DNA of 64,000 nucleotides from Lotus japonicus (lineage: Eukaryota > Streptophyta > Magnoliopsida > Fabales > Fabaceae), in contig NC_080042.1 of the NCBI RefSeq assembly GCF_012489685.1, forward strand, positions 36,957,158-37,021,157. The letters are read 5' to 3'. The translations under genes and the position numbers were made by a program. Position 1 is the stretch's first letter, and each line of letters begins with the position of its first letter. The notes under the pieces were generated by a model that was not told the DNA's origin, did not search any database, and saw nothing but the letters and a program-made list of their open reading frames with translations. Positions 33,936 through 46,074 of the stretch are shown one piece after another.

Positions 33936-36135
33936 GCTCATCCCTTGGATGGCTAAACAAACTGCTCCCAGAGCGAATGAGTATCAACATACCCAGAACT
34001 CGAAAACTTCTCAACACTTGGATCCGACGACACTTCTCGTTTTCCAAAACTAAACTTCAATCCAAAGCTTGCATCCGAGATTGTTATCTTTATTTAAAGG
34101 TTTAGAGGTTGTTTAATATCTTATGAATTTTCTTTATAAAAATAGCTCTTTTTTAGTCTTATCGTATTCCCTATGAGTTTCAAAGTTCCCATAAACCCAA
34201 GTAATTCCCTGAGAAGGTCTCGATCCATTGGAGCATGACAAGGTCCGAACTCCGTTCGTCCTTTTAAAACTCTCTCAAAATCTCATAAAAATTCGGCATG
34301 ACCTGCCCGTAAACCTCACTCTTCAGAATCTCAGGTACAAGTGGAATAGCATAAATAAAACAGCTCAGTCAAAAGCATAAACAGCATATTCCAACACATC
34401 CTAAGTTAACCATGTAGCACATAGCATGTGAATCATTTAGCACACATTATCATGGCCTCAAGTACTCAACAAGGTCGGCCGAAGCCTCAGAGAACAATTC
34501 AGACATTTAGCAATTAAGTGCATAACACATAGATCAAGTCGAACTTGTCGACACCTAAAGCATTATCTAGTAATTCAGAGAGTAGCCCTCACCGGTGGGT
34601 CTTCCAGCTTCTTCCTCAAGATGTTCTCCAAACTCTTCTCCTTGATTTCTTGGAATCTCCTCAAACGAACCTTAAGCAAAAATCACAGAAATCAACACCA
34701 AGAGTCAGAAACTCAGCAATCAAAGAGTCCTAGGGTTACACAGTACACTACTACCTCCTTGGTACGACAATCTAACGCGTTAAGACAAGTTTTCGAAAAA
34801 TCGGATTCTCCTCCCCCCTTGATATAGCTCTCGGCCACTTTCCTTAATTGGGAGGGTCGATTTTTCTTCGATCAAACTTGGTTCCTAGGTTAACATAAGC
34901 CGTAACTAAGACGGTTCTAGGCTCGGAAAAATTTTCGGATCGAAAACTGATATAGGGGCAGTTTGGTCATTATTTTTAGCTCAGAATTTCAAAATTGGAT
35001 TTTTGAAAAACAAATTGGATGGGGACTTCCACAACGACGTTTATGACGACAAATCCTACTAGCACTAAGCCAAGTCGATAGATTAGAGCGTAAAGGTTGC
35101 GACTTTGCCGAAAAATGGGTATTTAGGGTAGAAATTGATCCCGGCGGCATTTCGTCGACATTTGACAAAATCTAATCCGCAGAACACGCTCAGGAGCATG
35201 CAGGGAAGAAGTTTAGACGCTGAAATCAGCTGATTTGAACAGTTTTTCAAAAACCTCAAAATTTTGAACTCAGAAAGTCGCAGGAGAAATGGACAGAAAC
35301 GACGATTCGAAGGAGAGTATAGATTACCTACCTCGAGGTCTTCGATTAGTGACGATCGGTGAAGCAAACAGGCAAGAAACGACGAAGATCCGGATCTCTC
35401 TCTCTCTCTAGGAACTCGCGGTTTTGGGGGTGGGGAAAATGGGTTTTTTTGCAAAAAATCTAATTTTCAAGCTATTTATAGGTTTTGGAAAAAAACGGAA
35501 AAATGATTTTTTTGCGATTCCGATTTTTCCTGCGCGTTCCTCTGCGCATTCTAAGATAGGTTCTGGCGACAGAATTCCAGAACTCAAAACAGGATTCTTG
35601 GAATTAAACCAAAAGATCCAAAATCGGCATAAGTCGGTGTAAGTCGGTTTATCCCGAAAAACTACTTTTTGCAGTGATCGTCGGATGAGAAAACTTCCTT
35701 CTGAAGAGAGATTAGGAATGATGAGAGAAGTAGGAGAACGCGGGTGGAATCTTCATTTGAGTTTCCGGATAGAAAAAGTCTTCATCGTCTGTCGATCTTA
35801 GGTTTTTCGAACTATCAGGGATTCCGTTTCGGCAAACTTCCGAGAATTGGAATTTGACGTTCGTACTTTCCAGGATTTCGCATCGAAATGGTTGTTTAAG
35901 GACGGAAAAGAGAAGTTCTAACATTTCTCTGAGGATTTTTGGAATTAGTTTCCATCGTGTCCTAAAGCGTAAATTAACTATTCACTAATACCTTCGACCT
36001 AGGATTAAGCGTATGTTAGTTGTGCTATAACTCTTTCGGTTTTTCGATACATTCTTGGACTTTTCCTGAACCTCTTTCCTTCCCAAATTTATCTTAATCA
36101 AATAACTCTTTTATTTTATTCACTTATCCAAAGCG

Positions 36136-39100
36136 TTAAAACTTGGGCCTTACATTACTACCCTCCAAAAAGAAAGTTTCGAGGTCAGTAAAAAGTTCTG
36201 GATACTGTTCCTTGATCTTTTCCTTCAGCTCCCACGTTGCATCGCCGGTGTCCTTGTTCCAAATAACCTTCACTAACTCGATCTCTTTACCCCTCAACTG
36301 CTTTACCCTTGTGTCACCAATGCTGATTGGCGGTGTCTCGAAAGACAAGTTATCCTTCAACTCAATGTCATCCAGCTCGATGACGTGCGTCGGATCAGCA
36401 ATATACTTCCGCAGTTGTGACACATGGAATACATCGTGAACGTTTGATAGAAAAGGCGGTAGTGCGATCTGGTAAGCTACCGGTCCTACACGACGAGTAA
36501 TCTGATAAGGTCCAATGAACTTTGGCGTCAGCTTTCTTGACTTGATTGCTCGACCAACTCCTGTAGTCTGGGTAACTCGCAGGAACACATGATCTCCTTC
36601 TTCGAATTCCAGGGTTCTGCGCCTTTGATCTGCATAGCTCTTCTGTCTACTCTGAGAAGCCTTCATCTTCTCCCTGATCTGTTTAATCTTCTCAGTTGTC
36701 TGTTGCAGAAGTTCCGGTCCTACTAACAAATTCTCTCCATCTTGATACCAACATAAAGGTGTTCTACACTTGCGGCCATACAATGCCTCATACGGTGCCA
36801 TACCTATGGTCGTATGAAAACTGTTGTTATATGTGAATTCAATCAGTGGCAATAGGGTGTCCCAACTGCCCTTATTGTCTAACACGCAAGCTCGTAGCAA
36901 ATCCTCCAATGATTGGATAGTTCTCTCAGTTTGCCCATCAGTCTGTGGATGATAAGCAGAACTTAATCTCAGCCTCGTTCCCAAAGCCTCATGAAGAGCT
37001 CCCCACAGATGTGAAGTAAACTTCGGGTCTCTATCGGAAACGATACTTGTTGGCACTCCATGAAGTCGCACAATCTCAGCTATATAAATCTCTGATAGCT
37101 TATCCACGTTGTACGTAGTTCTCACAGGTATGAAATGAGCCGACTTAGTCAGTCGATCCACGATTACCCAAATCGAGTCATATCCTCTTTGAGTTCTTGG
37201 TAATGCCACGACAAAATCCATCGATATGCTATCCCATTTCCATTGAGGTACATCCAAGCTTTGTAGCATACCCGCAGATTTCTGATGTTCCACCTTCGCC
37301 TTTTGACAGGTTAAACATGCAGCTACATATTCTGCCACTTGTCTTTTCATTCCTGGCCACCAAAAATTCACCTTCAAGTCCTGGTGCATCTTTTTCATTC
37401 CAGGGTGAATGCTCAGCTTACTTTTGTGACCTTCGTCCAGTATCAACCTCCTTAAGTCAGGGTTGTTGGGTACGCAAACTCTACCCTTACACCGTAGGAT
37501 ATTGTCACTTCCTACCTTGAATTCCGGGTCCTTACCCTGAATTACCAAATTCCTTTTTCCGAGTAAAAATTCATCTTGTAACTGTTGGTCTCGGATTTCT
37601 TCCATCAATCCATTGGTAATCCTGATCATCCCGAACCTCAGTTCTCCCTCGGATACTCTTACGTCCAAACTCAAATCTCGGAATTGTTCCAGCAGTTGTA
37701 GCTCCTTCACCATCATTGACGAGATATGCATTTTCCTGCTCAATGCATCAGCAACAACATTAGCTTTTCCAGGATGGTATTGTAAGGTAAAATCGTAATC
37801 CTTGAGAAACTCCATCCAACGTCGTTGTCTCATGTTCAACTCCTTCTGGTCAAACAAGTACTTCAAGCTCTTGTGATCGCTAAATATGGTGAAATTGCAT
37901 CCATATAAGTGATGTCTCCAGATCTTCAACGAAAACACAATGGCAGCAAGTTCTAAGTCATGAGTCGGATAGTTCTTCTCATGAGTCTTCAGTTGTCGTG
38001 AAGCATAAGCTACCACCTTCCGATGCTGCATCAGCACACATCCCAACCCTTGATGCGAAGCATCACAGTACACTTCATACGGTTCCTCTGGTTGCGGTAA
38101 GACGAGCACAGGTGACGTCGTCAAACGTTCCTTCATTGTCTGAAAGCTAGTTTCGCACGCTTCGGTCCATGCAAAAGGTTGATCCTTTCTCGTAAGTTGA
38201 GTCAAGGGTCCAACGATCTTGGCGAAATTCTCAATGAAGCGACGATAGTACCCCGCCAAACCGACAAAACTCCTGATCTCAGTCACGGTCTTTGGCCGTT
38301 CCCATGACAACACCGTCTCTACCTTTGCTGGATCCACAGCTATACCTTCTTTAGAGATCACATGGCCCAAGAATTTTACCTCTTCGAGCCAAAATTCACA
38401 CTTAGAAGGGTTGGCGTACAACTTTGTCTCTCTCAACACTTGTAAAACCTGACGCAAGTGCCCTTCATGATCTTCAGCGTTCTTTGAGTAGATCAGAATG
38501 TCGTCGATAAACACCACGACGAATCGATCCAAGAACGGATGGAATGTCCTGTTCATGTAATCCATGAAGATAGCAGGTGCGTTTGTCACCCCAAATGGCA
38601 TCACTAGATACTCATAGTGTCCATAACGAGTCCGGAATGCCGTCTTCTGGATATCCTCAGTCTTTACTCTGATCTGATGGTAACCCGACTTCAGGTCTAT
38701 CTTTGAGAATATCGCAGCTCCTCGTAGTTGATCCATCAAATCATCAATTCTGGGTAGCGGATACCTATTCTTGACGGTTACTTTGTTCAGTTGTCGATAG
38801 TCGACACAAAGTCTAGATTTCCCATCCTTCTTTTTCACCAATAAGACAGGTGCTCCCCAAGGTGAAACGCTTGGTCGGATGAATCCCTTCGACAGGAGAT
38901 CCTCAAGTTGAGACTTCAACTCCACCAATTCCGCAGGTGCCATCCGATATGGTGCAATCGAAATCGGTCCTGTTCCCGGTACGATGTCAATAGCAAACTC
39001 AATGTCGCGTACAGGCGGCAAACCAGGTACATCGCCAGGAAAAACATCCGCGAAGTCCCTCACAACTGGAATATTACTCACTTCCGAATTTCCTTTACTC

Positions 39101-40596
39101 TCCAAGCTCAACAAAACTGAATACTCTTGAGATCCTTCATTCAGAGAGACATTAATATGATTGGCGGATAGATACTCGGAAAGGTCCGAGTCAGGAAATA
39201 CCACTCTCTTTCGGCTACAGTCCAGAAGACAATGGTAGTGGGACAACCAGTCCATCCCTAGGATAACATCTAGGTTCTTGAGAGTTAGGCACACTAGGTT
39301 AGCATGGTAAACTTTATCCCTATAGGTTACTGGGCAATACATGCATGCAGTGTCGGCAAGCAGAGTTTTGGCAGGTGTGGTAACTATAAGATCGAAACTC
39401 AAAGCAGTAACGGGAAGTTTTAATCTAGTAGCACATTCCCTAGAGATAAAAGAGTGCGTTGCTCCGGAATCAAAAAGTACAGTTAGGAGATTACCGTCAA
39501 TCTCGCAATCTCCCCTGATCAGACCATCAACCCCTTCAGCTTCTTCACCATCCATGGTGTAGACTCTTGCCTTGGCAGCAGGACGCTTCCCACGAGCAGT
39601 GTTAACAGCTGGATCTGTCTTGGGTGCTCTGCATTGAGCAGCAGTATGCCCCAACTTGTTACAGTTAAAGCATTTGGGCCTCATGTTAGTACAAGCATTG
39701 GCATAGTGCCCAGGCTGCCCACATCTGTAACAGGTCATCTCCCTGTTCACAGTCTGACCTCCAGAACCTCCAGCAGTACCCACCATGGGCCTATAAGATC
39801 CTGAAGCAATTCCTCTACCTGCAGGACGTTGATACGGCCTCCTACTCTGATATCTCCCTCTGCCTTGAAAATTTTGAGAGCCCGACCTCATCGGCCCTCC
39901 TGTTCCAACACGGTTCAGTCTCCTGTTCTTCATTATCTCCACCTCAGTGGCTTTCTCAACCAAAGTCTGAAAACGAGTGATTCCCAACGGTTTCACCGAG
40001 TCTTCAATATCGGGCCTCAGCCCATTCACAAAGCGCTTGCACATGTAGGGTTCATCGACCCCATTGCGGAAGAATCGAAAGTGCTTGGCCAACGATTCCA
40101 GCTTGGCAGCATATTCCGGGATGGACATGCTACCCTGACGAAGTGTCAGGAATTGCGACTCACGCTCGTCCCGAGCACTATCTGGAAAATACTTTTCCAG
40201 AAAAGCAGCACGAAACGAAACCCAGTTCACTTCCAAGTTGTTTGCTTCCATCATTCCTCTGGCGCCTCTCCACCAGTACTCAGCATCACCCAACAGTAGA
40301 AAGGTTGCCATTCCCACCTTGGCCCCCTCAGCAGTCTGCAATACACCGAAGATCTTTTCAATCTCCTGGATCCAGAGATCCGCTTTGTCCGGGTCAGTAC
40401 CCCCCGAGAACTTAGGAGGATCTTGTCTCCTGAAATCATTTAATCCCTTATTCTGATCCAGAGTTATTTCCCTCTGGCGTTGGTGCTGATCACGTGCCTC
40501 CTCAGCAGCACGCCTCATAGCATTATCGTTTGCCTGTGCAGTCACAGCTTGGGCCATAGTGGCCATCATCTCAGCTAGTTGGTTAGCGTTCACCAT
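36136..40596 (-). CDS. gag-pol: T2 gag-pol polyprotein, 1,486 aa, intact
   Basis: Single frame with all Ty3 domains in order. Gag capsid covers about residues 75-225, and two CCHC zinc knuckles lie at 289-302 and 309-322. Aspartic protease DSG is at 376-378. RT (about 575-760) has catalytic FIDD at 696-699. RNase H (about 836-955) has D844, D907 and D950. Integrase has zinc ligands H1057/H1064/C1094/C1097 and catalytic D1127, D1188 and E1224. A C-terminal chromodomain-like region (about 1420-1475) could target insertion to marked chromatin. The domain order and tail place it in the Tekay/Del chromoviruses. No stop or frameshift is present and all key residues are in place. The last five codons and the stop lie inside the 3' LTR. 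The start ATG at 40596 follows the primer-binding site by about 200 bp. Confidence 0.95.
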   Translation of the reverse strand: MVNANQLAEMMATMAQAVTAQANDNAMRRAAEEARDQHQRQREITLDQNKGLNDFRRQDPPKFSGGTDPDKADLWIQEIEKIFGVLQTAEGAKVGMATFLLLGDAEYWWRGARGMMEANNLEVNWVSFRAAFLEKYFPDSARDERESQFLTLRQGSMSIPEYAAKLESLAKHFRFFRNGVDEPYMCKRFVNGLRPDIEDSVKPLGITRFQTLVEKATEVEIMKNRRLNRVGTGGPMRSGSQNFQGRGRYQSRRPYQRPAGRGIASGSYRPMVGTAGGSGGQTVNREMTCYRCGQPGHYANACTNMRPKCFNCNKLGHTAAQCRAPKTDPAVNTARGKRPAAKARVYTMDGEEAEGVDGLIRGDCEIDGNLLTVLFDSGATHSFISRECATRLKLPVTALSFDLIVTTPAKTLLADTACMYCPVTYRDKVYHANLVCLTLKNLDVILGMDWLSHYHCLLDCSRKRVVFPDSDLSEYLSANHINVSLNEGSQEYSVLLSLESKGNSEVSNIPVVRDFADVFPGDVPGLPPVRDIEFAIDIVPGTGPISIAPYRMAPAELVELKSQLEDLLSKGFIRPSVSPWGAPVLLVKKKDGKSRLCVDYRQLNKVTVKNRYPLPRIDDLMDQLRGAAIFSKIDLKSGYHQIRVKTEDIQKTAFRTRYGHYEYLVMPFGVTNAPAIFMDYMNRTFHPFLDRFVVVFIDDILIYSKNAEDHEGHLRQVLQVLRETKLYANPSKCEFWLEEVKFLGHVISKEGIAVDPAKVETVLSWERPKTVTEIRSFVGLAGYYRRFIENFAKIVGPLTQLTRKDQPFAWTEACETSFQTMKERLTTSPVLVLPQPEEPYEVYCDASHQGLGCVLMQHRKVVAYASRQLKTHEKNYPTHDLELAAIVFSLKIWRHHLYGCNFTIFSDHKSLKYLFDQKELNMRQRRWMEFLKDYDFTLQYHPGKANVVADALSRKMHISSMMVKELQLLEQFRDLSLDVRVSEGELRFGMIRITNGLMEEIRDQQLQDEFLLGKRNLVIQGKDPEFKVGSDNILRCKGRVCVPNNPDLRRLILDEGHKSKLSIHPGMKKMHQDLKVNFWWPGMKRQVAEYVAACLTCQKAKVEHQKSAGMLQSLDVPQWKWDSISMDFVVALPRTQRGYDSIWVIVDRLTKSAHFIPVRTTYNVDKLSEIYIAEIVRLHGVPTSIVSDRDPKFTSHLWGALHEALGTRLRLSSAYHPQTDGQTERTIQSLEDLLRACVLDNKGSWDTLLPLIEFTYNNSFHTTIGMAPYEALYGRKCRTPLCWYQDGENLLVGPELLQQTTEKIKQIREKMKASQSRQKSYADQRRRTLEFEEGDHVFLRVTQTTGVGRAIKSRKLTPKFIGPYQITRRVGPVAYQIALPPFLSNVHDVFHVSQLRKYIADPTHVIELDDIELKDNLSFETPPISIGDTRVKQLRGKEIELVKVIWNKDTGDATWELKEKIKEQYPELFTDLETFFLEGSNVRPKF
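36155..36172 (-). promoter_or_regulatory. T2 polypurine tract
   Basis: On the minus strand TTTTTGGAGGGTAGTAA lies directly before the 3' LTR (which begins TGTAAGGCC). It is read through by the polyprotein frame, so it is both coding and the likely plus-strand primer. Confidence 0.8.
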
Positions 40597-40793
40597 GTTC
40601 TGCTAAATTAACAAACAGTTAGTGCTCATCATAAGATAGCATCTAATATAACTATACAATATGATTAAGCAATAACTTCAAACAATTCTAAGCGAATAAT
40701 CGCTTGGCAGACAATCAATTTTTTACTCTTTGCAGAGTCACACAACCTAGCACAGAAGACCTATTTCCCACGACTCCCAAAAGACTCGACTAA

Positions 40794-40805
40794 GCTCTGA
40801 TACCA
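40794..40805 (-). promoter_or_regulatory. T2 primer-binding site (tRNA-iMet type)
   Basis: Minus strand TGGTATCAGAGC, complementary to the 3' end of plant initiator tRNA-Met, four bases inside the 5' LTR. It fixes the element's orientation. Confidence 0.92.
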
Positions 40806-41294
40806 CAAATGTAACACCCCGATTTCGGTGGCGTCACTTTAGTAACCAAAAGAAAATACTTTAAGCGGAAAAACGTGAATTATTTTTTTTCGACAATATA
40901 ACTAAAGACAGAAAGCAATAAAACTCCCCAACAAAAGATAAAAGGAACTACTATACAACTATATATACATGCCTCGCTAAACACTACCACGTCACGAGTA
41001 ACCTCCAGTGACGGGTGACAGAAAAAGAGTAACGCCCGAAGGCAATATGTACAGTCCAAGATAAAGATACTGTGTCCGCAACACTAAACTACAAAATCTG
41101 AGAGCAAGTTGGCCCAGCGGCCTAAGAAAAGACCCCCTAAATCCAACCAGCTCTCTGTGATCTCCATAGGAAACCACACAAAAGCTACCGGTAGGAAAAC
41201 TACCCTGTCCCCAAAAACCGGAAACATGACGGTCAGAGCATCGACACTACTCCTACACTATCCCTACCCGAGGAGCCCACACTAGCACTCGATC

Positions 41295-41834
41295 CTACAC
41301 GCTAGCGCGGTCGTCATCCGAATCTGCATCCAGGACGACTAGGTCGACGTACTCAACACTGCCCTCTCTGTCCACCCTAATGCGCTCCTGCACTGGACTC
41401 TCGGGCTCGGGGCCCGGAACGAGATCCGCGACGACAGCAGCAGCAGTAGACGGACTAGACTCCGTCGAAGCCCCACCTACTGGCACCTCCTCAGAGGGGT
41501 CCTCATCATCTGAAGGGGATGGTGGCGGTGGAGGTACTCCCAAGCCGGGTCCACAGTGTACTCCTGGAGGCAGGTTGAAGCTCACTATGTTCCTCCTCAT
41601 CACTCCCTCCGTCAAGCGTCCAAATCGGTCGACACGGTCCTCCATGATCCGACCGGTGTAGGTCGCACGGTGGCCCTCGGGATCGACCACCCATGCACCT
41701 GGGTCGTCTTGATCAAGCATCTCGTACCTGGTCCCCCCCGACGGGCTGACCATGGTAAACCAATCCCCCATACTCATCTGACAAATGGCGTAGTCCGCCC
41801 AAACACACACAGCAGACGCGAGGGTCAACTCCAA
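41295..41834 (-). CDS. ORF inside T2 5' LTR (179 aa, unknown function)
   Basis: Copy of 32488-33027. Two amino-acid differences are visible (Ser/Thr in the SGG(S/T)RYE motif and His/Asn in MRR(H/N)IV), plus an Ile/Val change in the Ala-rich stretch. From the 5' LTR promoter this ORF would precede gag in the transcript and so could be the first translated frame. Confidence 0.5.
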   Translation of the reverse strand: MELTLASAVCVWADYAICQMSMGDWFTMVSPSGGTRYEMLDQDDPGAWVVDPEGHRATYTGRIMEDRVDRFGRLTEGVMRRNIVSFNLPPGVHCGPGLGVPPPPPSPSDDEDPSEEVPVGGASTESSPSTAAAVVADLVPGPEPESPVQERIRVDREGSVEYVDLVVLDADSDDDRASV

Positions 41835-42486
41835 AGAATTATATAATTAATAAAACCAGATATAATTATAGGATAATAAATACTCGCCTCTCAGGCTTAT
41901 AAGTTTTGGGATAGCTTCCTAGGGTTGCATGTATCACAATGAATATAAAGAGCCATAAAACAAGTAGCATGCCTCAAAAATAGGATAAACAGTTACCAAT
42001 CACACTCAGCAACTAAGTCAGCATGTATGTTGCATGAAATGCAATGCTGGGTAACAAAATGCATTCCGGAAGAAGGATGGACATCAACGAGGCGGCCCTA
42101 ACACCAGCCACGGTGGGTACCTTCCTGCTCGCGTGTCTCTTACACCACACAAAAGTAGTCAGATCAGCAGTGAACCCGTAGGTCTGCCATTCCGTCTGCT
42201 ACTGAGGACCACCGTAGTGTCCTAAATATGGAAATCCGGGTCTTATGACCATTTTGGAATCCACCGAGGTCCGGTATCACGCCGTGTATTAACCTCAAAA
42301 TGAGTGCATGAATGCAAGTGATTAGCCAAACAACGTCTCCGACCTCACCCGACACGTCGCCACGTGTTCTAGATAACTTAAAGTCTCTAAAAGAATACCC
42401 TAAGGTAAATGTCGATTCTGCGACAAAATACAATTAATCATAAACAAAAGAGTGCAACCACTCACGACAACTCTTCGAGTCATCAA

Positions 42487-42742
42487 TGCTCTCACGAAGT
42501 CTCTCGCTTCTGTGGAGTCTCACACATTCACAAAGTCTCACGCTTCAGTGAAGTTTTATGCTTTCACAAGGTCTCACGCCTCAGTGAATTTACACACTTG
42601 CACGAAGTCTCACGCTTCAATGAAGTTTCATGCTGTTCACGAGGTCTCACGCCTCAGTGAAGATCCATGCTTTCCACAAGGTCTCACGCCTCAGTGGAGT
42701 ATCACGCATTCACAACGTCTCACACCTCCGTGAAGCTTCTCG
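42487..42742 (-). repeat. 36-37-bp minisatellite in T2 5' LTR
   Basis: Copy of the array at 33680-33935, same unit number, with one substitution noticed (GGTCTCACA to CGTCTCACA). Confidence 0.9.
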
Positions 42743-44279
42743 GCTCATCCCTTGGATGGCTAAACAAACTGCTCCCAGAGCGAATGAGTATCAACATACC
42801 CAGAACTCGAAATCTTCTCAACACTTAGATCCGACGACACTTCTCGTTTTCCAAAACTAAACTTCAATCCAAAGCTTGCATCCGAGATTGTTATCTTTAT
42901 TTAAAGGTTTAGAGGTTGTTTAATATCTTATGAATTTTCTTTATAAAAATAGCTCTTTTTTAGTCTTATCGTATTCCCTATGAGTTTCAAAGTTCCCATA
43001 AACCCAAGTAATTCCCTGAGAAGGTCTCGATCCATTGGAGCATGACAAGGTCCGAACTCCGTTCGTCCTTTTAAAACTCTCTCAAAATCTCATAAAAATT
43101 CGGCATGACCTGCCCGTAAACCTCACTCTTCAGAATCTCAGGTACAAGTGGAATAGCATAAATAAAACAGCTCAGTCAAAAGCATAAACAGCATATTCCA
43201 ACACATCCTAAGTTAACCATGTAGCACATAGCATGTGAATCATTTAGCACACATTATCATGGCCTCAAGTACTCAACAAGGTCGGCCGAAGCCTCAGAGA
43301 ACAATTCAGACATTTAGCAATTAAGTGCATAACACATAGATCAAGTCGAACTTGTCGACACCTAAAGCATTATCTAGTAATTCAGAGAGTAGCCCTCACC
43401 GGTGGGTCTTCCAGCTTCTTCCTCAAGATGTTCTCCAAACTCTTCTCCTTGATTTCTTGGAATCTCCTCAAACGAACCTTAAGCAAAAATCACAGAAATC
43501 AACACCAAGAGTCAGAAACTCAGCAATCAAAGAGTCCTAGGGTTACACAGTACACTACTACCTCCTTGGTACGACAATCTAACGCGTTAAGACAAGTTTT
43601 CGAAAAATCGGATTCTCCTCCCCCCTTGATATAGCTCTCGGCCACTTTCCTTAATTGGGAGGGTCGATTTTTCTTCGATCAAACTTGGTTCCTAGGTTAA
43701 CATAAGCCGTAACTAAGACGGTTCTAGGCTCGGAAAAATTTTCGGATCGAAAACTGATATAGGGGCAGTTTGGTCATTATTTTTAGCTCAGAATTTCAAA
43801 ATTGGATTTTTGAAAAACAAATTGGATGGGGACGTCCACAACGACGTTTATGACGACAAATCCTACTAGCACTAAGCCAAGTCGATAGATTAGAGCGTAA
43901 AGGTTGCGACTTTGCCGAAAAATGGGTATTTAGGGTAGAAATTGATCCCGGCGGCATTTCGTCGACATTTGACAAAATCTAATCCGCAGAACACGCTCAG
44001 GAGCATGCAGGGAAGAAGTTTAGACGCTGAAATCAGCTGATTTGAACAGTTTTTCAAAAACCTCAAAATTTTGAACTCAGAAAGTCGCAGGAGAAATGGA
44101 CAGAAACGACGATTCGAAGGAGAGTATAGATTACCTACCTCGAGGTCTTCGATTAGTGACGAACGGTGAAGCAAACGGGCAAGAAACGACGAAGATCCGG
44201 ATCTCTCTCTCTCTCTAGGAACTCGCGGTTTTGGGGGTGGGGAAAATGGGTTTTTTTGCAAAAAATCTAATTTTCAAGC

Positions 44280-44287
44280 TATTTATA
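44280..44287 (-). promoter_or_regulatory. T2 5' LTR TATA box
   Basis: TATAAATA on the minus strand, about 680 bp into the LTR in element direction, followed by an AG/CT-rich leader. The matching position in the 3' LTR is 35473-35480. A related promoter with the same surroundings is in the LTR at 62999-64000 (63690-63697). Confidence 0.7.
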
Positions 44288-44966
44288 GGTTTTGGAAAAA
44301 AACGGAAAAATGATTTTTTTGCGATTCCGATTTTTCCTGCGCGTTCCTCTGCGCATTCTAAGATAGGTTCTGGCGACAGAATTCCAGAACTCAAAATAGG
44401 ATTCTTGGAATTAAACCAAAAGATCCAAAATCGGCATAAGTCGGTGTAAGTCGGTTTATCCCGAAAAACTACTTTTTGCAGTGATCGTCGGATGAGAAAA
44501 CTTCCTTCTGAAGAGAGATTAGGAATGATGAGAGAAGTAGGAGAACGCGGGTGGAATCTTCATTTGAGTTTCCGGATAGAAAAAGTCTTCATCGTCTGTC
44601 GATCTTAGGTTTTTCGAACTATCAGGGATTCCGTTTCGGCAAACTTCCGAGAATTGGAATTTGACGTTCGTACTTTCCAGGATTTCGCATCGAAATGGTT
44701 GTTTAAGGACGGAAAAGAGAAGTTCTAACATTTCTCTGAGGATTTTTGGAATTAGTTTCCATCGTGTCCTAAAGCGTAAATTAACTATTCACTAATACCT
44801 TCGACCTAGGATTAAGCGTATGTTAGTTGTGCTATAACTCTTTCGGTTTTTCGATACATTCTTGGACTTTTCCTGAACCTCTTTCCTTCCCAAATTTATC
44901 TTAATCAAATAACTCTTTTATTTTATTCACTTATCCAAAGCGTTAAAACTTGGGCCTTACATTCTT

Positions 44967-45644
44967 CATATTCCAGAAGCATACAAATGCCCTGGAGCTG
45001 ATCTTCAACGTCCTTCCGGCGAGTGGTCAGGCGAAGGAGGTCATTCAGAACTTCTTAAAGGTTCTGAAGACAGTGAATCTGATGGGATGTCAGCCAACAC
45101 TTAAGAAGATTCTCAATCTTCTCAAGAGCTATAGAAATCTGAGAAGCAGATAGATTAACGCTCCATGGAAAGACTTGGTCAAATACCATAGTCTTGAGTT
45201 CAGAAATCAATTCTACAGAAGTCATTCTTGAACTAGAAGTAAGGAGAGAGTGAATTGACTCCATACCCAGTAGCTTGGCAATGGACTCTTCTGAAATTAC
45301 AATCTTCCTATCCAGCACATGAGAGACGACGTAGTAGTCGTTGTAAACTTCATTTTTCCAGAATTCTATAACCAGCTTGGTGTAAATCGGTCCACAGAGC
45401 CTATCAAAGTAGCCAGACCATCCATGCAAGTTGACCTGATCCCTGATATCAAACCCATGATCCGCCAGGTTGTCGAAATCCACTCTTGCTTCGTGGCACA
45501 CAACCAGTTCTTCAGCTTTCTTGACACAAGTGACCACATTGGGTGTGTCCAGAATCTGTTGAGCTTCTTCAAATCTCTGAGTTTCTTGGCGGTTTGTTTG
45601 GAAGAAGTAGTAGCACTTGCTCTTGATTTCCTCGATTCGCCCAT
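44967..45644 (-). pseudogene. S2 third ORF ('env-like'), N-terminal part
   Basis: Starts at the ATG at 45644 (MGESRKSRAS). A frameshift near 45540 switches the frame; it then follows the S1 third ORF clearly (DNLADHGFDIRDQVNLHGW and the DRKIVISEESIAKLLG region). A stop at 45055 and the T2 insertion at 44961 end it. The divergence from S1 is large, yet the plant-transposon-type domain remains readable. The C-terminal end is at 31911-32002. Confidence 0.75.
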
Positions 45645-45777
45645 GATTTTCCGGTAGAGAGGTTTAGGGTTCAGAGAAAGAGAGGAATATTGGAGAGAAG
45701 AGTAAGAGTTAATGCAATGCACACGAAGAGTTTGAAAACCGTATGTGTAAGTGTGTGGGAGATCGTGTGTGAAGAGT

Positions 45778-45789
45778 GCGTATAGTGGG
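45778..45789 (-). promoter_or_regulatory. Putative internal promoter of S2 third ORF
   Basis: CCCACTATACGC on the minus strand about 135 nt before the ATG. Together with the TAACCGTTG motif next to it, it is conserved with S1 (9771-9782). The rest of 45790-46074 between pol and this promoter shows no gene. Confidence 0.45.
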
Positions 45790-46074
45790 TTAAATGGTAA
45801 CCGTTGAGATTTTAAAAAGAAAAGAGTTAAAACAAGATCAACGGTTCTAAAATAGATAGTCTGAAAATAGCATAGTGGAGGAGAGTAGGCATCATCATTA
45901 TAGCAGATATACCACGCGACTCAAGGAACTATGTCACAAATGAAGTGACACGTGTATTGTTGCCTACCACAGAAGTTTAACCAGTGGGTTAAGTGCTTCT
46001 GATCGAGTAATTTCTGAAGGGGGTAACATTTGATGCCTTCAGAGGTACCAAGGTCAGAAGTTCTGAAGAGAACC

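Larger units (their letters stand above)
32003..36154 (-). mobile_element. T2 3' LTR (4,152 bp)
   Basis: Plus-strand ends are TGTAACACC and GGCCTTACA. It contains a 179-aa ORF (32488-33027), a 36-37-bp minisatellite (33680-33935) and a TATA box on the minus strand (35473-35480). It is unusually long for an LTR. Confidence 0.95.
32003..44961 (-). mobile_element. T2: complete Tekay/Del-like Ty3 chromovirus, TSD TTCTT
   Basis: 12,959 bp with two 4,152-bp LTRs (32003-36154 and 40810-44961). Flanks are TTCTT at 31998-32002 and 44962-44966. It has a tRNA-Met-type primer-binding site, a polypurine tract and one uninterrupted 1,486-aa gag-pol frame. I could spot only about ten substitutions and no indels between the LTRs, so the insertion is recent. 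It interrupts the third ORF of S2. All parts expected for autonomy are visible. Confidence 0.96.
40810..44961 (-). mobile_element. T2 5' LTR (4,152 bp)
   Basis: Partner of 32003-36154 with identical length and identical terminal sequences. Transcription of T2 should start here, just after the TATA box at 44280-44287. Confidence 0.95.
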
